Source: Denitratisoma sp. DHT3
Lineage (GTDB): Bacteria; Pseudomonadota; Gammaproteobacteria; Burkholderiales; Rhodocyclaceae
Assembly: GCF_007833355.1 (NCBI RefSeq)
Contig: NZ_CP020914.1
Span: forward strand, 1,102,047 to 1,166,046
Length of the DNA stretch: 64,000 nucleotides
Direction of reading: 5' to 3'
The notes under the pieces were generated by a model, which saw nothing but the letters and a program-made list of their open reading frames with translations, made no database searches and was not told the DNA's origin. Shown in pieces: positions 1 to 15,025 of the stretch. The number at the start of each line of letters is the position of its first letter. Positions within the stretch are counted from its first letter, which is position 1. Both the position numbers and the translations under genes were made by a program.

Positions 1-278
1 CGCTGCGTATCCATCAGGAAGACTGCATGGGTCCCCTCTACCCGCAGGCCAAGGACGCCGATGCGGGGATGGAGCATGGCACTGAACTCCGCCGCGCAAT
101 GGATCGCACTCTCAAGATTGGGACAACTCAGCAGGCTGCGGCAAAGCATGGCCAAGTCTCTGGCAGCAGCAGCCCCTTTGCCGTCCATCGCAGCGGCTCG
201 CGCGCAAAGCCGGTCGATGGCGGCCCGATAAAGCCGGACAAAACCCTCGTTGTCGAGATTCTCGTCCGGTATCGACAT
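1..278 (-). CDS. N-terminal part of a possible AraC-family regulator, cut by the window edge
   Basis: This is an open minus-strand frame that enters from 278 and runs off the left edge, so only about 92 residues are visible. The chosen ATG (276-278) has an excellent Shine-Dalgarno, AGGAGG, five bases upstream. An in-frame ATG at 329 has a poorly spaced GGAG. The visible protein is a helical segment (residues 9-60) followed by an LRVEG-type strand. This is reminiscent of the N-terminal effector domain (Arabinose_bd type) found before an AraC HTH; that link is weak and rests on pattern only. It lies downstream of glmM in the same direction, 122 bases away. No DNA-binding domain is visible. Confidence 0.45.
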   Translation of the reverse strand, partial: MSIPDENLDNEGFVRLYRAAIDRLCARAAAMDGKGAAAARDLAMLCRSLLSCPNLESAIHCAAEFSAMLHPRIGVLGLRVEGTHAVFLMDTQ

Positions 279-400
279 TCCGGCCTCCTGCAACAGGATA
301 TCTGCCAGATTGTTGATGCCCTGTCCCATGGCTCCTACCGGGATATATCGAAGGCCATTGGCCTCATGACAGTCGCTGTAAAGGAGCGGCCGAGGATCGG

Positions 401-1762
401 CTAGGCCACCGCCGTCCGCACCGCGGCGGCGATCGCTTCCGCCTGGGTGGATACCATGCCGGTATCCCTTCCTTCCACCATCACCCTGAGCAGCGGCTCG
501 GTCCCCGAGGGCCGCAGCAGCACCCGGCCCTGGCCGTCGAGGGCGCGTTCCGCCGCGCCCTTGGCGGCCTGGATGCCGGGGTCGGCCTGCCAGTCGAAAC
601 CGGCCGGCAGTCGCACATTGATCAGTTTCTGCGGGTACATGGCCAGGTCGGCGCAAGCCTGATCCAGCGTCTCGCCTGCGCCGCGCAGGGCGGCCAGCAC
701 CTGCAGGGCGGAGATGATGCCGTCGCCGGTGCTGTGCTTGTCGAGGCAGATGATGTGGCCGGAATTCTCGCCGCCCAGCAGCCAGTTGCGCTCCCGCATC
801 AGTTCCAGCACGTAGCGGTCGCCCACCTTGGCCCGGGCGAAGGGAACGCCGAGGCGCCCCAGGGCGTGCTCGAAGCCGAGGTTGCTCATCAGCGTGCCGA
901 CCAGGCCGGACACGCCGACCATGCCGCCCTGCGTTGCGCGGTACCGGGCGATCACGTAGAGCAGTTGGTCGCCATCGTAGAGCCGGCCCTGGGCGTCGGC
1001 CATCACCAGCCGGTCGCCGTCGCCGTCCAGCGAGATGCCGAGGTCGGCGCCGGATTCGAGCACGGCCCGGCGCAGCGACTCGGGCGCGGTGGCGCCGACG
1101 CCGTCGTTGATGTTGAGGCCGTTGGGCGACACGCCGACCCTGACCACTTCGGCGCCCAACTCATGGAACACGCTGGGAGCGATCTGATACGCGGCGCCGT
1201 GGGCGCTGTCGACGGCGATCTTCAGGCCGCGCAGATCCAGTTCGGTGGGGAAGGTGCTCTTGCAGAATTCGATGTAGCGCCCGGCGGCGTCGTCGATGCG
1301 GCGCGCCTTGCCCAGTTGCGCCGAAGCCATGCAGCCCATCGGCTGCTCCAGCCGCTTCTCGATCTCCAGTTCCACGGCATCGGGCAGCTTGGTGCCCTGG
1401 GCCGAGAAGAACTTGATGCCGTTGTCGTGATAGGGATTGTGGGAAGCGGAGATGACGACGCCGGCCTGGAGCCGCAGCGCCCGCGTCAGGTAGGCCACCG
1501 CCGGCGTCGGCATCGGCCCCACCAGGCAGACGTCCACGCCGGCGGCGGCGAAACCCGCCTCCAGCGCGGCTTCCAGCATGTAGCCGGAGATTCGGGTGTC
1601 CTTGCCGATCAGCACGGCGGGATGTTCGCCCGGCGGCAGGTGCTCCCGCGCCACCAGGGTGGTGCCGGCGGCGTAACCCAGTCGCATCACGAAATCGGGC
1701 GTGATGGGCGCCTGCCCCACTTCGCCGCGCACACCATCGGTGCCGAAATATTTCCGACTCAT
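401..1762 (-). CDS. glmM: Phosphoglucosamine mutase
   Basis: GlmM interconverts glucosamine-6-phosphate and glucosamine-1-phosphate, the cytoplasmic step leading to UDP-GlcNAc for peptidoglycan and LPS. The 453-residue length is normal for the family. The phosphoserine loop SASHNP lies at 105-110 (catalytic Ser about 107), the Mg-binding DGDGDR at 246-251, the sugar-binding GENSG at 331-335 and the phosphate-binding RPSGTEP at 417-423, so all four alpha-phosphohexomutase signatures are intact. The start overlaps the stop of folP by four bases, indicating translational coupling. The folP-glmM pair downstream of ftsH is a classic proteobacterial arrangement. Identification is secure. Confidence 0.97.
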   Translation of the reverse strand: MSRKYFGTDGVRGEVGQAPITPDFVMRLGYAAGTTLVAREHLPPGEHPAVLIGKDTRISGYMLEAALEAGFAAAGVDVCLVGPMPTPAVAYLTRALRLQAGVVISASHNPYHDNGIKFFSAQGTKLPDAVELEIEKRLEQPMGCMASAQLGKARRIDDAAGRYIEFCKSTFPTELDLRGLKIAVDSAHGAAYQIAPSVFHELGAEVVRVGVSPNGLNINDGVGATAPESLRRAVLESGADLGISLDGDGDRLVMADAQGRLYDGDQLLYVIARYRATQGGMVGVSGLVGTLMSNLGFEHALGRLGVPFARAKVGDRYVLELMRERNWLLGGENSGHIICLDKHSTGDGIISALQVLAALRGAGETLDQACADLAMYPQKLINVRLPAGFDWQADPGIQAAKGAAERALDGQGRVLLRPSGTEPLLRVMVEGRDTGMVSTQAEAIAAAVRTAVA

Positions 1763-2595
1763 TCGCTTGTTTCCTCCAATGCGGTCAATACAGTCAGGGC
1801 GTCGCGGGTCGCCGCCACGTCATGGACCCGCAGGATGGCGGCGCCGCGCTCGGCCGCCAGCAGGGCCGCCGCGACGCTGGCGAAGACCCGTTCCGGCGCC
1901 GGCCGGCCGGTGAGCAGGCCGAGCATGGATTTGCGCGACAGGCCGGCCAAGAGCGGCAGGCCGGAAACCCGCAACGCGTCCAGGTGGCGCAGCAGGGCCA
2001 GATTGTGGTCCAGGGTCTTGCCGAAGCCGAAGCCCGGGTCCACCACGATGCGCTCGCGCGCAATGCCCGCGGCTTCGGCGGCGGCCACCCGGCCGGCCAG
2101 GTATGCCGCCACCTCCGCCACCACGTCGCCATAGCGGGGCGACTGCTGCATGGTGCGGGGCTCGCCCTGCATGTGCATCAGGCAGACGCCGGCCGGACTG
2201 GCGGCCACCGCCTCCAGCGCTCCCGGCGCGGTGAGGGCGCCGATGTCGTTGACCATGTCGGCGCCCGCCGCCAGGGCGGCCCGCATCACTTCGGTCTTGG
2301 CGGTATCCACCGAAAGCGGCGCGCCGCACGCCAGCAGGCCCTCCAGCACGGGCAGGACCCGGTCCATCTCCTGTTGCGCCGAGACCGGCATGGCGCCCGG
2401 CCGGGTGGATTCGCCGCCGATGTCGAGCAGATCGGCCCCCTCCTCCAGCAAGCGGTGGCCATGGGCGATGGCGCGCGCCGCATCGTCGCCGCAGCCGTCG
2501 CCGGAAAAGGAATCGTCGGTGAGATTGACGATGCCCATCACCAGCGGGCGTTTCAGGCTGAGCCGATAGCGGCCGCAATGCAGAATGTCGTCCAT
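1759..2595 (-). CDS. folP: Dihydropteroate synthase
   Basis: FolP condenses p-aminobenzoate with 6-hydroxymethyl-dihydropterin pyrophosphate in folate synthesis and is the sulfonamide target. The 278-residue TIM-barrel protein has the family blocks in order: [14 protein letters not shown] at 21-34 (pyrophosphate loop, with the less usual DDSFSGDG in place of PDSFSDGG), [11 protein letters not shown] at 58-68, DPGFGFGKT near 186-194, LSRKSMLG near 219-226 and RVHDV near 256-260. It sits 140 bases beyond the ftsH stop, past a terminator-like hairpin, and overlaps glmM by ATGA. The overlap indicates a folP-glmM transcription unit. Confidence 0.96.
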   Translation of the reverse strand: MDDILHCGRYRLSLKRPLVMGIVNLTDDSFSGDGCGDDAARAIAHGHRLLEEGADLLDIGGESTRPGAMPVSAQQEMDRVLPVLEGLLACGAPLSVDTAKTEVMRAALAAGADMVNDIGALTAPGALEAVAASPAGVCLMHMQGEPRTMQQSPRYGDVVAEVAAYLAGRVAAAEAAGIARERIVVDPGFGFGKTLDHNLALLRHLDALRVSGLPLLAGLSRKSMLGLLTGRPAPERVFASVAAALLAAERGAAILRVHDVAATRDALTVLTALEETSE

Positions 2596-2696
2596 GGGTC
2601 CGGGCCGGCCAAGCCGAGGTCGAGAAGAAGAGGCTTCAATGAAGACTCGTATGTTTGACTTGCCGTTTCAATGAGATATCTCGCGTTGAAACAAGA

Positions 2697-2716
2697 AGGG
2701 CCGCGCTGGCGGCCCT
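2697..2716 (-). terminator. Rho-independent terminator after ftsH
   Basis: On the minus strand an AGGGCCGC / GCGGCCCT stem (8 bp, 4-base loop) is followed by a T-rich TCTTGTTT run, 20 bases past the ftsH stop. It would separate rlmE-ftsH from folP-glmM, though read-through may supply the latter because no strong promoter is obvious before folP. Confidence 0.7.
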
Positions 2717-2735
2717 GGGGAAGGTATGTTCCGGT

Positions 2736-4616
<1,881 letters not shown>

Positions 4617-4664
4617 GGGATTGCCTCACTTTTCGGCCCATATGGACACAATTCTAGGCTCTAT

Positions 4665-5306
4665 TCACGGGGCCTGCAAACGCCTGGAGCGCGCCAGCAG
4701 ATAGGTTTCCGTACTCCGGTCGCGGGATGCCGCGGGCTTGCGCACCAGGATGCGTTCGAACGTTCTGGCGACGCTGTCCCGCAGTTCGATGTAGCCGCTA
4801 CCTTGAAATACTTTGACCAGCATGTCACCACCGGGTTTCAGGTGTTGCTGACAGAATTCCAGGGTCAGTTCCACCAGATGCAGCGCCCGGGCCTGATCGG
4901 ACACCGCAATGCCCGACAGGTTGGGGGCCATGTCGGATAAAACAAGATCCACCGTTCGCCCTTCGAGCGCATCGGTGAGCCGATGGAAGACCTCTTCCTC
5001 GCGGAAATCCCCCTGGATGAAGGTGACGCCGGCAATCGGCTCCATCGGCAACAGATCCAGCGCGATCAGGCGCCCGCCCGGCTGGATTCGGCGCACCGCG
5101 TATTCGCTCCAGCTGCCGGGCGTCGAACCCAGGTCGACCACGGTCATGCCGGGCTTCAGCAAGCGGTCCTTTTCGTCGATTTCCATCAGCTTGAACACCG
5201 CGCGGGAACGCCAGCCTTCCTGCTTGGACCTGAGCACATAGGGGTCATGAACGTGCTGGTTCATGTAGTGGCTGCTCTTTTTCGACCGTTTGCTTCTGAT
5301 TGTCAC
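4665..5306 (-). CDS. rlmE: 23S rRNA (uridine-2552) 2'-O-methyltransferase
   Basis: RlmE (FtsJ/RrmJ) methylates U2552 of the A loop during late 50S assembly. The 213 residues carry the K-D-K-E catalytic tetrad, read as K39, D125 in SDMAP, K165 and E200. The SAM-binding loop reads DLGSTPGSWS (58-67), where most relatives have GAAPGGWS. The two Ser replacements are conservative for the loop shape but worth noting. Its start lies only 36 bases from the divergent yhbY, and ftsH follows downstream, as in many proteobacteria. Confidence 0.95.
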   Translation of the reverse strand: MTIRSKRSKKSSHYMNQHVHDPYVLRSKQEGWRSRAVFKLMEIDEKDRLLKPGMTVVDLGSTPGSWSEYAVRRIQPGGRLIALDLLPMEPIAGVTFIQGDFREEEVFHRLTDALEGRTVDLVLSDMAPNLSGIAVSDQARALHLVELTLEFCQQHLKPGGDMLVKVFQGSGYIELRDSVARTFERILVRKPAASRDRSTETYLLARSRRLQAP

Positions 5307-5342
5307 TGACTTGGGCCCTGCTTACATGCGAAAATACGCGCC

Positions 5343-5720
5343 ATGATCGAACTGACTACCGAACAGCGCAAGGCACTCCGTGCCGCCGCCCATCATCTGA
5401 ATCCCGTCGCCAGCGTTGGACAGCACGGTCTGACGCCGGCCGTTCTGAACGAGATCAATGCCGCCCTGAAGGCCCATGAACTGATCAAGGTCAAGCTCCA
5501 CGGCATCGAACGCGAAGACCGGGAAGCCCTCTTCGCCGAAATCTGTGCCGCCCTGGAGTGCGCACCGGTGCAGCACATCGGCAACATCCTCGTGCTCTGG
5601 CGGGAAAAACCGGCCGAGGACAAGGCCGCGGCCAGGCCGGCCGGTCGCAAGGCTCCGCAGCCTCGCACCAAGAAGCAGGCCGCCGCCGCCCTCGAACGCC
5701 GCCGCCGCTCCGTCCGCTGA
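5343..5720 (+). CDS. yhbY: CRM-domain ribosome assembly RNA-binding protein
   Basis: The first ~95 residues form a single CRM domain (YhbY family), a KH-like RNA-binding fold that associates with pre-50S particles. The GQHG turn near residues 27-30 corresponds to the GxxG RNA-contact loop. The protein is longer than the E. coli homologue (about 97 residues) through a 30-residue Ala/Lys/Arg tail, probably a disordered RNA-binding extension. It is divergent from rlmE, another large-subunit maturation gene; the shared 36-base spacer must hold both promoters. Confidence 0.9.
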   Translation: MIELTTEQRKALRAAAHHLNPVASVGQHGLTPAVLNEINAALKAHELIKVKLHGIEREDREALFAEICAALECAPVQHIGNILVLWREKPAEDKAAARPAGRKAPQPRTKKQAAAALERRRRSVR

Positions 5721-5754
5721 CCGGGGCGCGCCACGCGCTCCCACGCTACCCACT

Positions 5755-6216
5755 CTACCGTTTGCCCCGCTCCTGCCAGATCACCAGCCACAGCCCCAGC
5801 AGGGTCTGCACCAGATAGAGTCCGCTGGAAACGCCGTGCCAGGTGGCGAAGCGGTCGCGCAGGGCGCTTTCCATCACGGCGCGCGGCAAGGCGTCCGCCT
5901 TCAACTGCGCCAGGATGGGCTGGATGCCGAAATGGCCGGCCACCGTCAGCGCCGCCATGGCCAGCACGATCCAGAGCACGCTGGACTTGAAGGCCCGCCA
6001 GCCGCGCCGCACCAGAAGATAGAGCAGCAGATAGGCGCCGGCGCCGAGGCCGACCCAGGCGACGGCGGAAAACATCGTCCCGGCGAGGTTGCCCGCCAGG
6101 GTGCGATCCGACAGCTGGGCGAACAATACCGGCGCGGCGAGATAGCCGATCGCGACGAGGCCGCCGACCCAAACGGCGATCGCCAGAGCGTAGAGGCTTT
6201 CGGCAAGCTTGTTCAC
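5755..6216 (-). CDS. DUF4149-type small membrane protein
   Basis: About 153 residues, with four hydrophobic segments (near 7-30, 47-70, 77-100 and 125-147). The GGLVAIGYLAAPVLF stretch in the first is typical of the DUF4149 family, whose function is unknown. I prefer the GTG at 6214-6216, which has AGGAG ten bases upstream, over a more upstream in-frame start that would add a charged, Pro-rich leader before the first membrane helix. It follows greA on the same strand by 84 bases, a linkage common in Betaproteobacteria, but no functional link to transcription is known. Confidence 0.75.
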   Translation of the reverse strand: MNKLAESLYALAIAVWVGGLVAIGYLAAPVLFAQLSDRTLAGNLAGTMFSAVAWVGLGAGAYLLLYLLVRRGWRAFKSSVLWIVLAMAALTVAGHFGIQPILAQLKADALPRAVMESALRDRFATWHGVSSGLYLVQTLLGLWLVIWQERGKR

Positions 6217-6300
6217 AGTGCGGAATCTCCTGACCGGGTGGGGGTCAAGCGGCGGCGCTTCTCGCCACTTCAATCGCCCCGTTCATTGCGTTCGCGACGG

Positions 6301-6773
6301 CTACTCGTAGCGGACATCGAGGATCTCGTATTCGCGGATGCCGCCGGGCGCCTGGACCTCCGCCACGTCGCCGGCGAACTTGCCGATCAGGGCGCGGGCG
6401 ACCGGGGAGTTGAGGGAAATCTTGCCGATCTTCAGATCGGCCTCGTCGTCACCGACGATCTGGTAAGTGACGGTCTTGCCGGCATCGACGTCCTCCAGTT
6501 CCACCGTCGCGCCGAACACCACGCGACCGTCGGCGTCCAGGGAGGCGGGATCGATGATCTGGGCGTTGGACAGCTTGCCCTCGACCTCGGCGATGCGGCC
6601 CTCGATGAATCCCTGGCGCTCCTTGGCGGCCTCGTACTCGGCGTTCTCCGACAGATCGCCATGGGAGCGGGCCTCGGCGATGGCGGCGATCACGCTGGGG
6701 CGATCCACCGTCTTCAGACGATGGAGTTCCTCCCTCAGCAGTTCGGCGCCACGCAGGGTGATGGGAAACTTGC

Positions 6774-6777
<4 letters not shown>
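6301..6777 (-). CDS. greA: Transcription elongation factor GreA
   Basis: GreA enters the RNA polymerase secondary channel and stimulates cleavage of backtracked RNA. The 158 residues match the family: an N-terminal coiled coil (1-75) whose tip carries D41 and E44 in [13 protein letters not shown], then an FKBP-like globular domain. The start overlaps the carB stop by four bases (ATGA), so greA is translationally coupled to carAB, a linkage seen in many Betaproteobacteria. Confidence 0.97.
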
Positions 6778-9992
<3,215 letters not shown>

Positions 9993-10028
9993 TCGATGTC
10001 TCCGCGGGACCGCTCCAAGGAGACGTAC

Positions 10029-10043
10029 GCCCCCCTGTGGGGG
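10029..10043. repeat. C6/G6 hairpin in the carA-carB spacer
   Basis: CCCCCC-TGT-GGGGGG lies in the 84-base spacer between carA and carB and is followed by another G-run near 10070. It resembles the C-run/G-run hairpins at 17064-17086 and 33135-33165, so it may belong to the same loose family of intergenic elements. It could slow translation or protect mRNA ends. Confidence 0.45.
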
Positions 10044-10076
10044 GCAGCGAGCCGGGTTTGCGAGCGTGGGGGGCCA

Positions 10077-11207
10077 TTATTGTTTTTCCATCATCCCGAT
10101 AAAGCGGTCGAACAGGTAGGACACGTCGTGGGGACCGGGGCTGGCTTCGGGGTGGCCCTGGAAGCAGAAGGCGGGCCGGTCGCTCCAGGCCATGCCCTGC
10201 AGGCTGCCGTCGAACAGGGAGACGTGGGTCGTCCGCACATTGGCCGGCAACGTGGCCGGATCGACGGCGAAGCCATGGTTCTGGCTGGTGATCAGCACCT
10301 GGCCGCTATCGAGGTCCTTGACCGGATGGTTGGCGCCGTGGTGGCCGAACTTCATTTTCAGGGTCTTGCCGCCCGCCGCCAGGCCCATCAACTGGTGACC
10401 GAGGCAGATGCCGAAGGTGGGCAGCTTCTTATCGAGGAAGGTGCGGATTGCATCGATCGCGTAATCGCAAGGCTCCGGATCGCCCGGGCCGTTGGAGAGG
10501 AAAACGCCATCGGGATCGAGCGCCAGCACCTCGGTGGCGGACGTCTGCGCCGGGACCACTGTCAGCTTGCAGCCCCGTTCCGCGAGCATCCGCAGGATGT
10601 TGCGCTTGACGCCGAAATCGTAGGCGACGACGTGAAGGCGGGGCTCGCCCTGGGTGCGATATCCCTGCCCCAGGCGCCACTCGGCCTCGGTCCAGGGATA
10701 GGCGGTCTTGGCGCTGACCACCTTGGCCAGATCCATACCGGCCAGGCCGGGAAAGGCGCGCGCCTGGGCCAGGGCCGCGTCGACATCGGGGGCGTCACCT
10801 GTCACCAGACAGCCAGCCTGGGCGCCCTTCTCGCGCAGGATGCGGGTCAGCTTGCGGGTGTCGATGTCGGCGATGGCCACCACCCCTTCGGCCTTCAGAT
10901 AGGCGTCGAGGGACTGCTCGCTGCGGAAGTTGGAGACCAAGAGGGGCAGGTCGCGAATCACCAGGCCGGCGGCGTGGATTCGGGACGCCTCGCAATCCTC
11001 GCGATTGATGCCGTAATTGCCGATATGGGGATAGGTCAGGGTGACGATCTGACGGCAGTAGGAGGGATCGGTCAGAATCTCCTGGTAGCCGGTCAAGGAA
11101 GTGTTGAACACCACCTCGCCGACGCTGGAGCCTGCCGCTCCGATGCCCTTCCCCCTGAAAACCGTCCCGTCGGCAAGCACAAGAATGGCAGGCGGAAACT
11201 GTGGCAC
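10077..11207 (-). CDS. carA: Carbamoyl-phosphate synthase small (glutaminase) subunit
   Basis: CarA hydrolyses glutamine and passes ammonia to CarB. The 376 residues have the N-terminal CPSase domain (1-~150) and a class I glutamine amidotransferase domain with nucleophile C268 in FGICLGHQ and the H352/E354 pair in [17 protein letters not shown] at 238-244 is also present. It is the first gene of carA-carB-greA. A near-consensus promoter lies 82 bases upstream and a leader hairpin lies in between. Confidence 0.98.
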   Translation of the reverse strand: MPQFPPAILVLADGTVFRGKGIGAAGSSVGEVVFNTSLTGYQEILTDPSYCRQIVTLTYPHIGNYGINREDCEASRIHAAGLVIRDLPLLVSNFRSEQSLDAYLKAEGVVAIADIDTRKLTRILREKGAQAGCLVTGDAPDVDAALAQARAFPGLAGMDLAKVVSAKTAYPWTEAEWRLGQGYRTQGEPRLHVVAYDFGVKRNILRMLAERGCKLTVVPAQTSATEVLALDPDGVFLSNGPGDPEPCDYAIDAIRTFLDKKLPTFGICLGHQLMGLAAGGKTLKMKFGHHGANHPVKDLDSGQVLITSQNHGFAVDPATLPANVRTTHVSLFDGSLQGMAWSDRPAFCFQGHPEASPGPHDVSYLFDRFIGMMEKQ

Positions 11208-11244
11208 GGTCGGGCTCCTGAGAATAGCGTCGGCAATCGAAATC

Positions 11245-11276
11245 GGAAACGGCGCAGGTATTCAGGGACCGTTTCC
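11245..11276 (-). promoter_or_regulatory. Leader hairpin upstream of carA
   Basis: A perfect 8-bp inverted repeat (GGAAACGG / CCGTTTCC, 16-base loop) lies in the predicted ~75-base 5' leader of carAB, about 38 bases before the carA ATG. It could act in attenuation or as an operator. There is no terminator-like U-run directly behind it. Confidence 0.4.
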
Positions 11277-11288
11277 GCAAACCCGCCG

Positions 11289-11317
11289 ATTATACGCTGA
11301 GGCAGGCCCGGTTTCCA
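11289..11317 (-). promoter_or_regulatory. Sigma-70 promoter for carA-carB-greA
   Basis: On the minus strand TGGAAA (11312-11317) and a perfect TATAAT (11289-11294) are separated by 17 bases. Transcription would start near 11282, giving a leader of about 75 bases before carA. The -35 matches consensus at four of six positions. Confidence 0.65.
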
Positions 11318-11410
11318 GCCCGGCGGCAATCGCCGGGGCCGCCTCCGCCTTGCCCGCGCGCCCTCCCGTTCGACATCAAACAAGCGGCAAGACGCCGCTC
11401 CCGCACCGGA

Positions 11411-12235
<825 letters not shown>

Positions 12236-12718
12236 TCAGAAAGGCCAATACCAACGCTTGGAGGACTTGGCATCCTCCTTCGCGGCATCCTTCACCGCAT
12301 TGGGGTCGGCCGCGATATCGATGACCCGCGCAGCCGGACTCGCCGGTTGCGCCTCGACCTGCCCCGGCTCCTGGCCCGCCACGTCGCCGCCGACGCGCAG
12401 CAGCTTGCCTTCCTGGAAGAAGACGCTCAACTGGCGCTGCTGGAAATCCTCGCCCTTGCCAGTCTGGAAACGATATACGTAATCCCAGCGATCGGCATGA
12501 AAGGGGTCCGCGATCAGCGGCGTGCCGAGCAGGTAGCGCACCTGTTCCTTGGTGATTCCGGGCTTGAGCTGGGCCGCCATTTCCTGGCTGACGAAATTGC
12601 CCTGCCGGATGTCGATGCGGTAGGGCGTCAGATAGTCGGTCACCTTGACCTCGGACGTACTTGAACAAGCCGCCAACAGCAGCGGCAGCAACAATACGGC
12701 TTGCCTGGGGAAGGACAT
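12236..12718 (-). CDS. bamE: Outer-membrane assembly lipoprotein BamE
   Basis: BamE is a small lipoprotein of the beta-barrel assembly complex. From the ATG at 12718 the 160-residue product has a lipoprotein signal peptide ending in the lipobox LLAAC, so Cys20 would be lipidated. A SmpA/OmlA domain (about 35-115) with [14 protein letters not shown] follows. The roughly 45-residue C-terminal extension is Ala/Pro/Lys-rich and ends in aromatics (WYWPF); it is longer than in E. coli BamE. It is divergent from fur, as in most proteobacteria. Confidence 0.92.
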   Translation of the reverse strand: MSFPRQAVLLLPLLLAACSSTSEVKVTDYLTPYRIDIRQGNFVSQEMAAQLKPGITKEQVRYLLGTPLIADPFHADRWDYVYRFQTGKGEDFQQRQLSVFFQEGKLLRVGGDVAGQEPGQVEAQPASPAARVIDIAADPNAVKDAAKEDAKSSKRWYWPF

Positions 12719-12734
12719 GGAAATGGTTTGGGGA

Positions 12735-12758
12735 AGTTTTCCGGAGAGTCGGAAAACT
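12735..12758. promoter_or_regulatory. Inverted repeat between bamE and fur
   Basis: A perfect 9-bp inverted repeat (AGTTTTCCG / CGGAAAACT, 6-base centre) lies in the 74-base divergent spacer, just upstream of a TATCAT -10-like box (12760-12765) for fur. Its placement over the promoter region makes it an operator candidate. It does not resemble a Fur box. Confidence 0.4.
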
Positions 12759-12792
12759 ATATCATAGGCCTGTCGATTCCCTCTCTCCGCCC

Positions 12793-13299
12793 ATGTCCAA
12801 CTCTGAAAATCTGAAGAACATCGGCCTGAAGGCCACGTTCCCCCGGCTGCGGATTCTGGAGCTGTTCCAGAAGTCCGACGCACGCCATCTGACCGCGGAC
12901 GAGGTGTACCGGTATCTGCTGGCGGAAAACATCGACGTGGGCCTGGCCACGGTTTATCGGGTGCTCACCCAGTTCGAGCAGGCGGGCCTGATCCAGCGCC
13001 ACTTCTTCGAGTCGGGCAAGGCGGTTTTCGAGCTCAACGAGGGCAAGCACCACGATCACCTGGTCTGCATGCAATGCGGCAAAGTCGAGGAGTTCTTCGA
13101 TGCCGAAATCGAACGGCGCCAGAACAAGATCGCCGAGCAACGCGGCTTCAAGGTCCGCGAACACGCCCTCTACCTCTACGTGGATTGCCTGCGACCCGAT
13201 TGCGAGCACCGCCGGCAGTGCCCGATCAAGGACGAGTGCAGCCATCTGGACGCCCAGGGCAACTGTCCGCCTTCCTGTCCCGAGGTTACGGCCAAATAG
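12793..13299 (+). CDS. fur: Ferric uptake regulator
   Basis: Fur is a dimeric metal-sensing repressor of iron uptake. The 168 residues comprise a winged helix (about 1-85) with the recognition segment [13 protein letters not shown], then a dimer/metal domain containing [16 protein letters not shown] and a second Cys pair. The protein is about 20 residues longer than E. coli Fur. The tail is strikingly Cys-rich: five or six Cys between residues ~136 and 163, in CLRPDC, CPIKDEC and CPPSC. The start with [18 protein letters not shown] is canonical. It is divergent from bamE and convergent with recN. Confidence 0.93.
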   Translation: MSNSENLKNIGLKATFPRLRILELFQKSDARHLTADEVYRYLLAENIDVGLATVYRVLTQFEQAGLIQRHFFESGKAVFELNEGKHHDHLVCMQCGKVEEFFDAEIERRQNKIAEQRGFKVREHALYLYVDCLRPDCEHRRQCPIKDECSHLDAQGNCPPSCPEVTAK

Positions 13300-13312
13300 C
13301 GGTACGGCTGGA

Positions 13313-14968
13313 TCAGAGACCCAGCAATTCCCTGGCGTGCTGGCGCGTAGTGCCGGTGATCGTGACCCCGCCCAGCATCCGCGCGATCTCCTCGACGCGC
13401 CCCTCCCCGTCCAGGGGCGTCACGCGGCTCAAGGTCTGGTCCGCCCGCGTCTCCTTGGCGATCGACCATTGCCAGTGGGCCTGGGCCGCCACCTGGGGCA
13501 GGTGCGTCACGCACAGGACCTGGCGATGGCTGCCGAGCTGCTTCAGCAATCGCCCGACGATTTCGGCGACGCCGCCGCCGATGCCCACATCCACCTCGTC
13601 GAAAATCAGCGTCGGCACCTCGCCGGCCTGACTGGCGATCACCTGGATCGCCAGGCCGATGCGCGACAATTCACCGCCCGAAGCCACCTTCGCCAGCGGC
13701 CGCGGCGGCTGGCCGCCGTTGGCGGCAACGCGGAACTCCACGTTCTCCAGGCCGTAACCAGCCCCTTCGGCCACCGCCGGCAAGGCGATCTCGAAGCGTC
13801 CGCCCGCCATGGCCAGTTCCTGCATGGCGTCCGTCACCTGACGCGATAGCCGCTCAGCCGCCGCCTTGCGCCCCTGGCTCAAGCGCTCGGCGAGGACCAT
13901 GAAGGCCTGCCGGGCCACGGCTTCATGCTCTGCCAGCGCCGCCGGGTCCGCCGTCAGGCGCAGTTCCTCCAGGCGGACGGAGAGCCGCTCCAGTAATTCC
14001 GACAACTCGTCGGGACTCACCCGATGCTTGCGGGCCAGGCCGGTCACGGCCTGGATGCGCTGCTCCAGCTCGGCCAGCCGCCCCGGGTCCAGCTCCAGAC
14101 GCTGACGATAGCGGGACAGCGTATGGGCCGCCTCGGACAGCTGGATGCGGGCGCCCTCGATCAGTTCCAGGGGTTCCTGCAAGGCCCGATCCACTTCCGC
14201 CAGATCCCGCAAACGCGCCAGGACCTGATCGACCAGCATGGTCGCCGCCACCTCCCCCGCGTCCAGGATCTCCACCGCGCTGTCGGCCGCCTCCATCAGG
14301 CTGGCGGCATGGGTCAGGCGGCTGTGCTCCTGATTGTCGTCCTGCCATTGCGAGGACTCGAAGCCCAGATTCTCCAGCTCCCTGACCTGCCATTCCAGGG
14401 TTTCCCGCTCCCGGTTGCCGGCCGCGGCGTCCTGCTCGGCCCGTTCCCGGGCCTCCCGCAAACGCTGCCAGGCGCGCCAGGACTCGGCCACCTCCTTGGT
14501 CAGTCCTTCCAGCCCCGCATGGGCATCGAGCAGTTGCCGCTGGGCATCCGCACGCAACAGAGACTGATGGGCATGTTGGCCGTGAATGTCGGCCAGCAGG
14601 TCGGCGGCGGCCTTCAACTGCGCCAGGGTCGTCGGCGTGCCGTTGATGTAGGCGCGGGAACGACCGCCCGCATCCACCACCCGCCGCATCAGGCAGATGC
14701 CGTCTGCGCCTTCGAAGTCGTTCGCAGCCAGCCATTGGGCCAGGGGACTATCCGGCGCGACGTCGAACTCGGCGACCACCTCCGCCTTGTCCCGCCCCAT
14801 CCGCACCGCCGTGCCGTCGGCCCGTTCGCCCAGCGCCAGGGACAGGGCATCGATCAGGATCGACTTGCCGGCGCCGGTTTCCCCGGTGAGCGCGCCAAAA
14901 CCCTCCTGAAATTCGAGTTCGAGGCCATCGACAATGACGAAATCGCGAATCGACAATCGCCGCAACAT
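13313..14968 (-). CDS. recN: DNA repair protein RecN
   Basis: RecN is an SMC-like ATPase acting in double-strand-break repair. The 551 residues show an N-terminal Walker A (GETGAGKS, about 29-36), long coiled-coil-forming helices (about 165-370), and a C-terminal ABC signature region with LIFDEVDVGIGGG (Walker B). Length and architecture fit the family. It lies downstream of nadK on the same strand with a 57-base gap, a frequently conserved pair. Only 13 bases separate its stop from the fur stop. Confidence 0.96.
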   Translation of the reverse strand: MLRRLSIRDFVIVDGLELEFQEGFGALTGETGAGKSILIDALSLALGERADGTAVRMGRDKAEVVAEFDVAPDSPLAQWLAANDFEGADGICLMRRVVDAGGRSRAYINGTPTTLAQLKAAADLLADIHGQHAHQSLLRADAQRQLLDAHAGLEGLTKEVAESWRAWQRLREARERAEQDAAAGNRERETLEWQVRELENLGFESSQWQDDNQEHSRLTHAASLMEAADSAVEILDAGEVAATMLVDQVLARLRDLAEVDRALQEPLELIEGARIQLSEAAHTLSRYRQRLELDPGRLAELEQRIQAVTGLARKHRVSPDELSELLERLSVRLEELRLTADPAALAEHEAVARQAFMVLAERLSQGRKAAAERLSRQVTDAMQELAMAGGRFEIALPAVAEGAGYGLENVEFRVAANGGQPPRPLAKVASGGELSRIGLAIQVIASQAGEVPTLIFDEVDVGIGGGVAEIVGRLLKQLGSHRQVLCVTHLPQVAAQAHWQWSIAKETRADQTLSRVTPLDGEGRVEEIARMLGGVTITGTTRQHARELLGL

Positions 14969-15025
14969 GGTTTGATGTCCTTTATCGGCTATCCAGGCAG
15001 CCCGTCCGGCAGCAATTCCCGGATG

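Noticed and set aside
27..404. Plus-strand open frame of 125 codons at the left edge
   Set aside because: It is antisense to the better-supported minus-strand frame with an AGGAGG site, has no recognisable features and ends at the glmM stop region.
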